This document shows, in pieces, positions 8,964-18,555 of a DNA stretch of 32,451 nucleotides (the first letter of the stretch is position 1; the number at the start of each line of letters is the position of its first letter). Both the position numbers and the translations under genes were made by a program. Below the pieces are notes generated by a model that saw only the letters and a list, made by a program, of their open reading frames with translations, was not told where the DNA came from and ran no database searches. Source of the DNA: Deltaproteobacteria bacterium (GTDB lineage: Bacteria; Desulfobacterota; DSM-4660; Desulfatiglandales; HGW-15); assembly GCA_019307745.1 (NCBI GenBank), contig JAFDJA010000008.1, positions 1 to 32,451 of the forward strand, in the 5' to 3' direction.

Positions 8964-9336
8964 GCTTATCCCCTGTTGACGCCATGCTTGCCTTGTTTCC
9001 CGGATAGGGTTAAAATAAAGGCATCTTTTACACAGGGCATGTAAACCCTGATTCGCAGAGAAAGTCAAGGATGAACCTTTCATGCATCCCTTATTGCTGT
9101 TGATAGAACCCTTATGGCTATTGGGGAGGAATTTGAGGTTGACATAATTTTCCAGCCATGTTTGTGTATTAAACTCTTTTCTGATTTTTCGGTGTAACCC
9201 TGAATTTATGTAATTCAATTCTGACAGGGTTGCCATATCCACTGTTCCAGTTATTTATCCAAAATATTATTTCCAGTAATGGATTTTAGCATAAAAAAAA
9301 TATTCAGAAACTTCATTTGAATTAAGGAGAGAAAAA

Positions 9337-9570
9337 ATGGAAAAACCCATATCTGATGAATATTATGAGGAGGACTTTGAGTTCCCGTTATGGAAACTTA
9401 TCAAGCAGCGGGCTGAGGAAAAGGATATCAGCTACTTAAAGGCGTCCCAAGAGGTTTCCCCTGAGTATTCAAAGGGAATCCGTATTAAGGATGAGGCGTA
9501 TGAGGATGAGCTGGTAATTGCACGTGTAAAGTATCTGGAAAAATTGCGAAAGAAGCAGGATGAGGTCTGA
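9337..9570 (+). CDS. small acidic/charged protein, uncharacterised
   Basis: 77 aa ORF, strong RBS AAGGAGAG, 5 nt between its stop and the next ORF start; no family recognised. Confidence 0.7.
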   Translation: MEKPISDEYYEEDFEFPLWKLIKQRAEEKDISYLKASQEVSPEYSKGIRIKDEAYEDELVIARVKYLEKLRKKQDEV

Positions 9571-9575
9571 GGAGG

Positions 9576-11276
9576 ATGAAAATGGTTCATGATAAAATGA
9601 CTGACAAGTTTACTGAGACGGATTTGCTGGTAATAGGCGGGGGCATTGCAGGCTGTTGTATTGCCGCTAAGGCTGCTGAAACAGGATTAAGCGTCACGAT
9701 CTTGGAAAAAAGCCATACCAGAAGGAGCGGAAACGCAGGGCAGGGTATTGATCACTATGAAAGCGTTCCCCGCGGTTGTGTGACTCCTAAGTTGTTGACA
9801 GAGAAATTTCAATCAGAGATGACCCGGATAAACGGTGGCGGTCGATTCGGCAACCCGAATCTTTTATACCAGTATTTCGCCTCCCAGTGGGATACCATTG
9901 AGGAGCTGGAAAAATTGGGTGTTCCCATGAAATGGGACGATGGTGACTACTACTTTTTTAACAGGCCGGATATGTTTCCCGGTGAGAGATACTGGTTGCG
10001 GGTTCACTGGCAGATGATCAAACCGATCCTTTCAAAGGCTGTCAGGGACAGAGGTGTAAATGTTTTTGAGCGCGTAATGGCTACGGAGCTCTTAAAGGAT
10101 AAGGGAAGGATCGCGGGTGCCACTGCTATGAATACCCGTACCGGTGAATTCCTTGTTATTAAGGCAAAGGCGGTTGTGATGGCAACAGGAATTTTCCAGC
10201 GATGTTATGACGGAGAATCGCCTATGTCAGGCCCTTATAAGCTCAGGTATGACGGGTGCCCAGCCTCCTTGTCTGGAGATGGGTATGCCATGGCTTACAG
10301 GGCTGGGGCTGATCTTGTAAATATGGACGCAAACGGATGGATGTTCAGGTGTCGCGATGACCTGTGTATATCGTTTGGGAACTTTGAACACAACGATGGA
10401 CTGCCTTCAACCTATTTTACATGGGATGGTGAGGAGTTTCCATTTGCGGATGCCCTGGTATACAGAAAAATGGAGGAAAGCGGGAAAGCGCCACTTTACA
10501 GGTGGCTAAAGCATATGCCGAAAGATTACCATAAAAGGGGTGAACTATGCTTTGTCGATGAGAAGATGGTGGATTTTAAGTTTGCGGAAGACAGGCGGTT
10601 CAATCCCCAAAGCCATGCCTATGAAGTGACACCTTTCAAACCCCTTTCTTTTATGGCCTCAACAGGCATACACATTGATGAGAATTATTCCTCAAGGATT
10701 CCTGGGCTTTTCGCAATAGGAGACGCCGCGTCACCTCTTCATTCATGCAGTGTTGCTGCAGGAAGTGCCTTTCTCCTTGCAAAAAAACTCCCTGAATATC
10801 TGAAAACCGTTCCTGATCTGGTAATAGATATAGATCAGGTGGAGAGTGCAAGGGAGATAATTTTTACTCCTATGGAGACCGAGAAGCCCGATACGGAGCC
10901 TTTGGAACTTGAATCCGCTGTGAGGTTTATATGTGAAAGGTATGTGGGGATACTCAAATCAGAGGGCAAACTAAAGGAGGGGCTCAGAAGACTGGGTTCC
11001 CTTAGGCGGCTTGTATTGCCCAGGGTAAACGCAAAGAACCCACACCAGATCATGAGATATCTGGAGGCTCGGAATGTTCTTGACCTTGCAGAAGTCCATA
11101 TCAATTCATGCCTATTGAGAAAAGAGAGCCGTGGTAATTTCATTAGGCTGGATTACCCTGATCTGGATTCATCCAGGGACAGCATTCTTACCCACCTCCG
11201 TATGGAGGACGGAAAGGCGGTGAATGAACTGGTGATGGTGCCTGAAATGAAGCCGGAATACATGAAGGAGGACTAA
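9576..11276 (+). CDS. FAD-dependent oxidoreductase of the AprA / fumarate reductase flavoprotein type
   Basis: N-terminal dinucleotide fold LLVIGGGIAGCCIAAKAAETGLSVTILEKSHTRRSGNAGQG, VVMATGIF, IPGLFAIGDAASPLHSCSVAAGSAF. Confidence 0.9.
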   Translation: MKMVHDKMTDKFTETDLLVIGGGIAGCCIAAKAAETGLSVTILEKSHTRRSGNAGQGIDHYESVPRGCVTPKLLTEKFQSEMTRINGGGRFGNPNLLYQYFASQWDTIEELEKLGVPMKWDDGDYYFFNRPDMFPGERYWLRVHWQMIKPILSKAVRDRGVNVFERVMATELLKDKGRIAGATAMNTRTGEFLVIKAKAVVMATGIFQRCYDGESPMSGPYKLRYDGCPASLSGDGYAMAYRAGADLVNMDANGWMFRCRDDLCISFGNFEHNDGLPSTYFTWDGEEFPFADALVYRKMEESGKAPLYRWLKHMPKDYHKRGELCFVDEKMVDFKFAEDRRFNPQSHAYEVTPFKPLSFMASTGIHIDENYSSRIPGLFAIGDAASPLHSCSVAAGSAFLLAKKLPEYLKTVPDLVIDIDQVESAREIIFTPMETEKPDTEPLELESAVRFICERYVGILKSEGKLKEGLRRLGSLRRLVLPRVNAKNPHQIMRYLEARNVLDLAEVHINSCLLRKESRGNFIRLDYPDLDSSRDSILTHLRMEDGKAVNELVMVPEMKPEYMKED

Positions 11277-11279
11277 CAA

Positions 11280-11480
11280 ATGCCATTATCAATAGATACC
11301 GAAAAATGCAATGGATGCAAGAACTGCTACACTATCTGTCCACAGGATGTTTTTAGCTGGGAAGACGACATAAAGAAGCCTGAAATAACCTACCTGTATG
11401 AATGCTCCCATTGCGGAATATGCTGGATGGAATGCCCCAAGAGGGCCATTGATATAACCCTTCCTGCATCCTGTTATTAG
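11280..11480 (+). CDS. 2x[4Fe-4S] ferredoxin (AprB-like short form)
   Basis: CNGCKNCYTICP and CSHCGICWMECP motifs; 3 nt after the flavoprotein stop codon. Confidence 0.93.
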   Translation: MPLSIDTEKCNGCKNCYTICPQDVFSWEDDIKKPEITYLYECSHCGICWMECPKRAIDITLPASCY

Positions 11481-11495
11481 CATTAAAAAAATGAC

Positions 11496-11544
11496 AAAAA
11501 TTCCGGATTAGGCCCAGCCTTGCGTTGTCTAATCCGGAATTTTT
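11496..11544. terminator. Rho-independent terminator (perfect 16-bp stem), possibly bidirectional
   Basis: AAAAATTCCGGATTAG (11496-11511) / CTAATCCGGAATTTTT (11529-11544). Confidence 0.9.
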
Positions 11545-11637
11545 ATTATCGCTTTTAAGTTGATACTTGAATCTTGCAAAATTCAGGTGATATTGAAACT
11601 TGGCTTCAGCAGTCAGCACTTGACTGCCTAAGTTAGA

Positions 11638-12240
11638 CTAAAGATTTTCTGCGTAGTACCGGATAATATAGACTGCCTCTTCAATGCCAATTTTGGCATC
11701 ATTGTTCATGTCAGCCAGTGCGTTAACTGATTCGGTTTCAGTGCCTGTCATGCTTGAGACCTGTAAAGAAATAATGAGGTCTGTCAGGTCAATGGACCCG
11801 CTGTGATCTATGTCTCCGGGCACGGGGTCAGCCGGATTACTTGCCTCAATAATGAATTCAAAATCAATGTCTCCTGTATATCCAGTCTTTTTCCCCCCTT
11901 CATCATCGGGGTGGTACGCCCTTACATACTGGAGAACAGCTTCGGAACTGTTTACAGTAACGCGCATATAACCTGAACTGCCTAAAAAGTCACCTGATAT
12001 GTACCCGTATTCCGATGCTTTTTGGTTATAATTGGCAGATCCCGCCTGTCCCACCTCAATATAATAGATCCCGTCATCATGGAGCTGGTTTGCAAAAAAG
12101 TGGTCGTGCCCGCGAAAGACCGCGTTCACATTGCCTGCAACCAGCATGTCGTGTATGGGGCCGTGGCTCCAGCCCGAACGATTAATATTGAAGGTGTATT
12201 CTCCAATGTCAGGGGGGATGTATTGGAAGATAACGCGAAA
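11638..12240 (-). pseudogene. 5'-truncated calcineurin-like metallophosphoesterase with C-terminal dockerin-like EF-hand repeat
   Basis: ORF 11638-12147 plus upstream in-frame stretch reading FRVIFQYIPPDIGEYTFNINRSGWSHGPIHDMLVAGNVNAVFRGHDHFFAN; GHDH metal motif near its start, no N-terminal phosphoesterase half; tail GDIDHSGSIDLTDLIISLQ...ADMNNDAKIGIEEAVYIIRY is dockerin type I-like. Confidence 0.7.
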
Positions 12241-12658
12241 TCAACTTAAAAGTGATTGCCGCATTTACCGATAGTTAATATTTGAAATTTTCAAATAGAT
12301 TGCCCTGCCGGGCACCTCTGGGATTCTAAGATGTTTTCCCTTTTGGCGGAAAATACAGGGATTTAAATCCTGATTAGATCTATCCTAAAACAGGATTTGT
12401 TTCTGTAACCGGCCCAAGAACAACTTTCTGGCACGAATAAAAAGCTTTTGCCTTAAATCTGTTGATTGCAGAACTCATGCCATAAGATCTGAAGATGTTT
12501 AAGACCTTGAAATAAAGCTATTTTTATGGTCCGGCATTGTTATTTTTCCATTTGCTAAAAAACAGATTTGGAAAATTATGTCGAGAACAGAAACAGTGAT
12601 CCGACATAATTGTTGGTAATAAAGATGTGCTATGTTGTGGTATGGCAATGCCGAATAC

Positions 12659-13351
12659 TCAGGAGTATGCAACGGGATCTTTGATTCCTGCCTTTTCGAA
12701 TCCTTCCTTCCTTAATAGGCAGCTATCACACTGTCCGCATGCCCTTCCATTTTGGAGAGGATCGTAGCAACTGTGGGTCAGGCTGAAGTCAACCCCCAAC
12801 TCAGTTCCCTTTATGATTATTTCCGCTTTGGTCATCTCAATGAGGGGTGTGTTGAGTTTTATCTGCAACCTGTTTTCAATTGCGGCCTTTGTCGCAAGGT
12901 TGGCCATTCGCTCAAATGATATGATATATTCCGGGCGACAGTCAGGGTAACCGCTGTAATCAATTGCATTGACACCTATAAAGATGTCCGCAATCCCCAG
13001 CACTTCAGCCCAGGCCAGAGCATATGAGAGAAATATTGTATTCCGGGCAGGGACATAGGTGATTGGAATTTCCCTTCGCATCTCTGTCTCATTACGGTTT
13101 TTAGGGACATTTATATTGTCTGTGAGTGCAGAACCGCCTATCTTTGCAAGGTCAATATCAATGACAAGGTGTTCTGTCGCATGGAATAAGGCTGCCAGGT
13201 TACGGGCAGAGTGCAGTTCAACCGAATGGCGCTGTCCGTAACGAAAACTGAGACAGAAGATATCAAATCCTTTTGCCTGCGCAACAGCGGCTGTGGTGGC
13301 AGAGTCCAGTCCTCCACTTAACAGGACTATAGCTTTTTTTGTCTTCTCCAT
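12659..13351 (-). CDS. queC: 7-cyano-7-deazaguanine synthase
   Basis: [59 protein letters not shown]. Confidence 0.97.
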   Translation of the reverse strand: MEKTKKAIVLLSGGLDSATTAAVAQAKGFDIFCLSFRYGQRHSVELHSARNLAALFHATEHLVIDIDLAKIGGSALTDNINVPKNRNETEMRREIPITYVPARNTIFLSYALAWAEVLGIADIFIGVNAIDYSGYPDCRPEYIISFERMANLATKAAIENRLQIKLNTPLIEMTKAEIIIKGTELGVDFSLTHSCYDPLQNGRACGQCDSCLLRKEGFEKAGIKDPVAYS

Positions 13352-13364
13352 AGTCTGATACCTG

Positions 13365-14012
13365 TTAAACTCCCCTCTGTTTGTGCGGCCAGATTATTTT
13401 ATGGAGCTGAAGGTTTAATCTTACGTTCAAATGGTCCTTCATGATCCACTTTACAAGTCTGTCCGGTGGCAATATGCCGGAGACCGGAGAGAAATGGATC
13501 GTGTTTTGTCGTGCGGATTTATAGTAAAACAGGTCGAGAATCTCTTTCGCAAATTTATAATCGTTTCTGTCCCCTATTATGAATTTAATTTCGTCCCTGT
13601 CAGTAAGCCTGAAAAGATTTTCCAGGTCATTGCTTTTATGCTCTCCGCTGGACGGACATTTTATGTCAACAATCCTTATACAGCGATCATCTGTAATTCC
13701 TATATCCTGGCTGCCATTTGTCTCAACCAGGACCTGGTAGCCGCCGTCTAACAGGTGCCTGATCAGGGCAGGTGTTTCTTCCTGAATAAGTGGCTCTCCT
13801 CCCGTGATTTCAATAAGGGGGCATTTATAGGATGCCGAAATCCTAATAATCTCATTGATTTCTATTTGGCTCCCGTTGTCATAGGCATACTGTGTATCAC
13901 AATAGGAGCACCGGAGATTGCACCCTGTAAGTCTTATAAAGACGCAGGGTTTTCCCGAAAAGCTGGATTCTCCCTGGATACTGTGGAATATCTCATTAAC
14001 TGTCAGTGCCAT
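13365..14012 (-). CDS. queE: 7-carboxy-7-deazaguanine synthase (radical SAM)
   Basis: [48 protein letters not shown]; true start likely MALTVNEIF at 14012 rather than ORF-track 14132. Confidence 0.95.
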   Translation of the reverse strand: MALTVNEIFHSIQGESSFSGKPCVFIRLTGCNLRCSYCDTQYAYDNGSQIEINEIIRISASYKCPLIEITGGEPLIQEETPALIRHLLDGGYQVLVETNGSQDIGITDDRCIRIVDIKCPSSGEHKSNDLENLFRLTDRDEIKFIIGDRNDYKFAKEILDLFYYKSARQNTIHFSPVSGILPPDRLVKWIMKDHLNVRLNLQLHKIIWPHKQRGV

Positions 14013-14216
14013 ATACATTATCCGGATTAATAAGAATGTTTGTTTATACAGGGGGTATGAATCCTGGTTTATATATGGATATGCCTTTATGGAAATAAAA
14101 TGGACGACCGGAGAATTTAAAAAACAGAACATAATACATGGGACATGTTGCTAATAAATCGTTCCCCTTCTGGTCGCTTGGTGAGGGAGATAAATATTTT
14201 TTTAAAGTATTTTCAA

Positions 14217-14948
14217 TTAATCCTGTTTAGCCTCTTTTCCTTTCTGAAAGAACTGAAATTTATATGAGCCAATGTCAATAGTGTCAAAATCTTTGAGCTG
14301 AATATTGTCCTTTATAATTTCACCGTTAACCCGTAATTTTGTCATACCTCCGGCAAAGGATATTGTATATCCGTTTGGTCTCTTGCTGATAGTAGCAGCA
14401 GTGGGTGGCATAAACATCCCACCGAGTTGAATCTCAGAATGTTCAGCCTTTCCGATCTTCATAAGTTTTTTATTAAGTTCAATTTCACCGAGGCCTGAAC
14501 CGTCAATAAATGATATGATTCCTATTTTTTCAGGTTCAGGTGGTGCTTTTTTAACTTCTTCTCGCTGTTTGGAAAGCAATTCCTTCTGTTTAGCAGTATC
14601 AAGCATCATAGTACTGTCCAGATCCACTTGTTTTGAATCGGGTTCTCCCCCTTTTCCTTTCTGAAAGGCCACAAAAAGGATTACATGCTTTCCGATTATT
14701 ACATTGTCTCCATGTACGAGTTTATGTGATGAGACTTTTTTGTCGTTTACAAATGTACCGTTAGTGCTTTGCAGGTCTGTGAGGATAAAGTCAGATCCTG
14801 CCTGATCTATCCTGGCGTGATACCCGGATACCGCAAGGTTATCAATCCAGATAGTATTGTCTTCGGTACGACCGATAGTTATACCGTCCTTCATAATAGG
14901 GTATTCTTTAACCACTTGTTTATTGAACATCAGAATAAGTCTGGCCAT
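14217..14948 (-). CDS. FHA domain protein, tandem FHA-like folds
   Basis: ITIGRTEDNTIWIDNLAVSGYHARIDQ...LTDLQSTNGTFVND is a canonical FHA; second FHA-like segment LMKIGKAEHSEIQL...; start at 14948 preceded by AAGGGAGAG. Confidence 0.92.
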   Translation of the reverse strand: MARLILMFNKQVVKEYPIMKDGITIGRTEDNTIWIDNLAVSGYHARIDQAGSDFILTDLQSTNGTFVNDKKVSSHKLVHGDNVIIGKHVILFVAFQKGKGGEPDSKQVDLDSTMMLDTAKQKELLSKQREEVKKAPPEPEKIGIISFIDGSGLGEIELNKKLMKIGKAEHSEIQLGGMFMPPTAATISKRPNGYTISFAGGMTKLRVNGEIIKDNIQLKDFDTIDIGSYKFQFFQKGKEAKQD

Positions 14949-15017
14949 AATCTCTCCCTTGTATGAAAACCCACTTATATTATTCAAATAAATAAGAAAA
15001 TATCAACATTAAATACG

Positions 15018-15896
15018 TCATGGCAGGATTTTTTTTAGATTATTTACTCCCCTGAAAAAGAGGTCAATTAGAAACATTCCTAATTTTTTTAGAAAATCGT
15101 CACCCTTTTTTTCCATTCCAGATATAAAAACTGAAATTATCGTTGTGTTGTCATGGGCACCACGATCTAGTACAGTATCCACAAGTTTGCGACAGAGATT
15201 TTCGGGATTGTCAATGTTTTCAGCAACTTGCAACAGCTCATTGTTTGGTACCAGATCAGTCAGACCATCTGAACATAATATCAAGCGGTCATTTTCTTCC
15301 GGTACTATTTCAAAAATATCCGGGACTACATCTCCAGAGGAGCCAAGGTTTCGAGTCAGTACGTGCCTTAAAGGAGATACTGCTGCTTCCTCCTCAGTCA
15401 TCATCCCCATTGCTATCTGTTCTGCAACGATTGAATGGTCATTGGAGAGTGCTTCAATCTCGCCGTTTCGGATAAGATAGAGGCGACTATCGCCTACATT
15501 TGCCGTAATTAACCTGGAGGATGAGACAAGCAGCATGACAACAGTAGTCCCCATCCCATGATATTCCTCCTGCTCAACTGCCATCTCATGGACGATCTTG
15601 TTGGCAAGTCTGATGCTCCCCAGTAGGTAGTTTCCTTTCAAGGACAGGGAGCTGTCAGGTTCACCGTATATCTCATTTTCGGTCGCCTGTTCTTCTACCC
15701 ATTTTTTAAAGGTCTTGTTGATTATCTCCACTGCAACTCGGCTGGCAACCTCTCCAGCCAGGTGGCCGCCCATGCCATCAGCTACAATATACAATCCAAG
15801 AGAGTCATCAGTGGAAAAAGAATCCTCATTTCCTTCGCGCTTAAGGCCTACGTCAGTTATCCCTGAAAATTGTATTTTCAAAACAACTCCGATCAA
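15018..15896 (-). CDS. PP2C-family Ser/Thr phosphatase
   Basis: GLKREGNEDSF, LYIVADGMGGHLAGEVAS, TANVGDSRLYLIRNG, LILCSDGLTDL, HDNTTIISV motifs. Confidence 0.95.
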   Translation of the reverse strand: MIGVVLKIQFSGITDVGLKREGNEDSFSTDDSLGLYIVADGMGGHLAGEVASRVAVEIINKTFKKWVEEQATENEIYGEPDSSLSLKGNYLLGSIRLANKIVHEMAVEQEEYHGMGTTVVMLLVSSSRLITANVGDSRLYLIRNGEIEALSNDHSIVAEQIAMGMMTEEEAAVSPLRHVLTRNLGSSGDVVPDIFEIVPEENDRLILCSDGLTDLVPNNELLQVAENIDNPENLCRKLVDTVLDRGAHDNTTIISVFISGMEKKGDDFLKKLGMFLIDLFFRGVNNLKKILP

Positions 15897-15976
15897 TAGG
15901 TTGACTGTTTATCCCCTGAATCATGCATAAACAATATCGAAGGGTATTTTTAAAGCAATATTTTTAGGCGGTATCA

Positions 15977-16014
15977 ATTTCACCGAATCTACTCGTTACC
16001 AAGCGTTGGCTGTA
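15977..16014 (+). repeat. copy 1 of a diverged about 38-bp repeat (second copy at 18879-18917)
   Basis: atttcaccgaatctact-cgttac-caagcgtt-ggctgta; shares an identical 17-mer atttcaccgaatctact and 8-mer caagcgtt with copy 2. Confidence 0.6.
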
Positions 16015-16032
16015 GACAAAGATTGATTTTTA

Positions 16033-18555
16033 TTACTCTGTTTTTTGTTTCATTAATTGATCTATTTTTGAGCCAAGAAGTTTAATCACTTTTGCCATAT
16101 CATTCGCGCCAGTGAATCTATTCTCCGGGTTTTTAGCCATTGCCTTGTCTATAATCTGTTCACATACTTTTGGAATTTTAGGATTGTACTTTCTGGGCGA
16201 CGGGTGCTTGACCTGAGTGATTTTGTACAGCAATCCACTGAGGTTGGAGCCTTGGAAAGGCAGCTCTCCTGTAATGATTTGAAAAAAGAGTACTCCAAGT
16301 GAAAATATATCTGACTTAAAACTGACTTTTTGCCCCATAATCTGTTCAGGAGACATGTAATTCGGGGTTCCCAGAATAACGCCGGTTTTTGTACGGGAAG
16401 AGGAGACGGCCTTGGCAATCCCAAAATCCATCACCTTAATACTCCCATCATTGAGCAACATTATATTGGCAGGCTTAATGTCCCTATGGATAACATTCTG
16501 TTTGTGGGCAAAATACAGGGCCTCAGCAATCTTTGATATAAGATTCAGGGCTTGCCTAAAGGGGAGAAGGTTTTCTTTGACGATGAATTTTTCCAGGCTG
16601 GTTCCTTCAAGAAATTCCATGGCCATATAGGTCAGGTCATTGTCATCACCAACATCATGGATAGTGATAATGGACGGGTGGGACAATCGACCTGCAATTT
16701 CAGCCTCTCTGAAGAATCTATCTTTGATGCTTTGGAGGATATCTTCATCAAAGTCATCAGCAAAGCGTATGGTCTTAATAGCCACGAGGCGGTTGATTTG
16801 AGGGTCCTGCGCTTTATAAACCAGACCCATGGAGCCTTTGCCAAGTTCACTCAGGATCTTGTAGCGCCCCACATTGGTCCCGGGTCTGATTCCACCGTCA
16901 GAAAATATGGTCAGATCAACATCTTCATCACCACTCTCAGCCGAAGATATATCTTGCTGAAGGGCGTGTATGCGTTTATGGAGGTCTCGGAATTCTCCAT
17001 CCTGATTTATAAATTCATAGGCCATAAGGGCCTTTTTTATCATCCTCTTTTTTTCAAAATCAAGTCCCAGGTGATATATGATCTCCTTTATTTCCTTGTT
17101 TAGTGGCATATTAAGGGATTTATTAAGGAGCAGATCAAGAAGTTCCTGGTTCTGGGAATTCAGTGTAAGCAGTCTGGTTATTTCACTTTGGTTTCTATCA
17201 GCATTGGCTTCTGTGAAAAGCATCCTGGCTGAAATTCCCATGTAAATTACCGCTATACATAATGCAATGGAGACAGGCTGAAACCATATGCCAAGCATTA
17301 AAAACAAACTTGTTCCCAACGTAAAAACAAATACAATAAGGCCTGCAGACCAGAGCAGCCTGGACAATTGTCCCCTTAGGGGAAGGGATAGCGCTGCATA
17401 TGCTCCGAGTAACAGGAGGAGGATCAATTCAATATAGCGCATGTTTGAAGGTCTGGAAATAGGACTGATATTAATCATGCTGTTTATAATATTTGCTGTC
17501 AGCTCAATCTCAGACATCTCTTTCGAGCAAGGTGTGTCAAACTGTTCACTTTTAAGGTGGCTGAAACCAATAAGGATGATTCTTCCCTCTACAACAGGCG
17601 GCATCTGTTGGGAATGCAGGGCGTCAGAAAAAGAGAGACGTGAAAAATTTTTACTATTAGAGAAATTTATCAGAATTTGTCCTTCTGAGAGGGGGATAGC
17701 CCTGTTGTTTATCTGTATGCTGTTTTCTTCAAAATTGGTTAGTTTGGGCTCTTGACCAAAGAATGCCATGGTGAGTCTCAATGGGAGGGATGGTATAAAA
17801 GCAGAGTTCTGGTAGTTAATAAATAGCGGGTGAGATCTCCCTGAAAAACCGTTGTTAATGGTCAGAGTTCCATGTCCAATGCCTGCTGAATGAGGTATAA
17901 GGTCTTTGTAAGGAAGAATCAAATAATTTTTAGATAATTTTTCCTGTGTTTCATATGAGATTTTAACTGGTTGGAGAAAATTTTCTGAGATGGAAGAGGT
18001 GTCTAGGGTGATCTCAGAATCATATTGGTCCCTCTGTAAGGCTGATAACTGCAAAATGACATTCCTTTCATTCTCCATGCTCTGGATCAGGGGGATATCA
18101 CCATGCAGCCTGTTTTCTATAAGGTCCAGATTTTCAATAATCCATTGCTCCAGAGGAGTATTCTTATTTTCCTGAGGTCGTGCCAAATACTGCTCCCTGA
18201 TTGAGCGTATTTCAGCCAGTCCCTCAGCACGGACCTGATTCCGGCCCTGATCTGGAAGTGGTATGTCCAAACCTATCAGTATTGCTCCATTTTTGTTCAG
18301 CTTAGCAATCATTTCTGCTATCAGGTGTCTGGGCCAAGGCCAAGGGCCCAGCTCTGCAATGCTTTTATCATCAATTTCAATAAGAGTAATGTTGTCTATT
18401 TCCTGAGGTTTATCCTGAGTGAGACTCATTTCAATGTCATAGAAATACTTTTCTATTGTCTCAAGGGGCGGGAATCCTGAGTATGTGTAATACGCAAATA
18501 TCACAAGGATAATGATTCCTATTGATGTATCTAATAATTTGATCTTGTTTGTCAT
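16033..18555 (-). CDS. CHASE2 domain-containing transmembrane Ser/Thr protein kinase
   Basis: N-terminal CHASE2-like DNITLIEIDDKSIAELGPWPWPRHLIAEMI, TM segments around aa 370-450, C-terminal kinase: ILSELGKGSMGLVYKAQDP, VAIKTI, VIHRDIKPANIML, KVMDFGIAK, GTPNYMSPEQ. Confidence 0.95.
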   Translation of the reverse strand: MTNKIKLLDTSIGIIILVIFAYYTYSGFPPLETIEKYFYDIEMSLTQDKPQEIDNITLIEIDDKSIAELGPWPWPRHLIAEMIAKLNKNGAILIGLDIPLPDQGRNQVRAEGLAEIRSIREQYLARPQENKNTPLEQWIIENLDLIENRLHGDIPLIQSMENERNVILQLSALQRDQYDSEITLDTSSISENFLQPVKISYETQEKLSKNYLILPYKDLIPHSAGIGHGTLTINNGFSGRSHPLFINYQNSAFIPSLPLRLTMAFFGQEPKLTNFEENSIQINNRAIPLSEGQILINFSNSKNFSRLSFSDALHSQQMPPVVEGRIILIGFSHLKSEQFDTPCSKEMSEIELTANIINSMINISPISRPSNMRYIELILLLLLGAYAALSLPLRGQLSRLLWSAGLIVFVFTLGTSLFLMLGIWFQPVSIALCIAVIYMGISARMLFTEANADRNQSEITRLLTLNSQNQELLDLLLNKSLNMPLNKEIKEIIYHLGLDFEKKRMIKKALMAYEFINQDGEFRDLHKRIHALQQDISSAESGDEDVDLTIFSDGGIRPGTNVGRYKILSELGKGSMGLVYKAQDPQINRLVAIKTIRFADDFDEDILQSIKDRFFREAEIAGRLSHPSIITIHDVGDDNDLTYMAMEFLEGTSLEKFIVKENLLPFRQALNLISKIAEALYFAHKQNVIHRDIKPANIMLLNDGSIKVMDFGIAKAVSSSRTKTGVILGTPNYMSPEQIMGQKVSFKSDIFSLGVLFFQIITGELPFQGSNLSGLLYKITQVKHPSPRKYNPKIPKVCEQIIDKAMAKNPENRFTGANDMAKVIKLLGSKIDQLMKQKTE

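Noticed and set aside
8964-9242. N-terminal 93-aa extension of the BcrA-like ORF
   Set aside because: Family homology starts at MIFAGIDCGTKS (8963); the extension looks like translated intergenic DNA.
12250-12658. Reverse-strand reading ...MSSAINRFKAKAFYSCQKVVLGPVTETNPVLG* as a gene remnant
   Set aside because: Short and not matched to any family I know; too weak to call, although blastx would settle it.
13431-14154. Plus-strand ORFs antisense to queC/queE (e.g. 13431-13751, 13755-14030)
   Set aside because: Antisense shadows of well-recognised genes.
16552-17103. 183-aa plus-strand ORF antisense to the kinase gene
   Set aside because: Shadow ORF opposite clear kinase motifs (HRDIKPAN, DFGIAK); no independent family resemblance.
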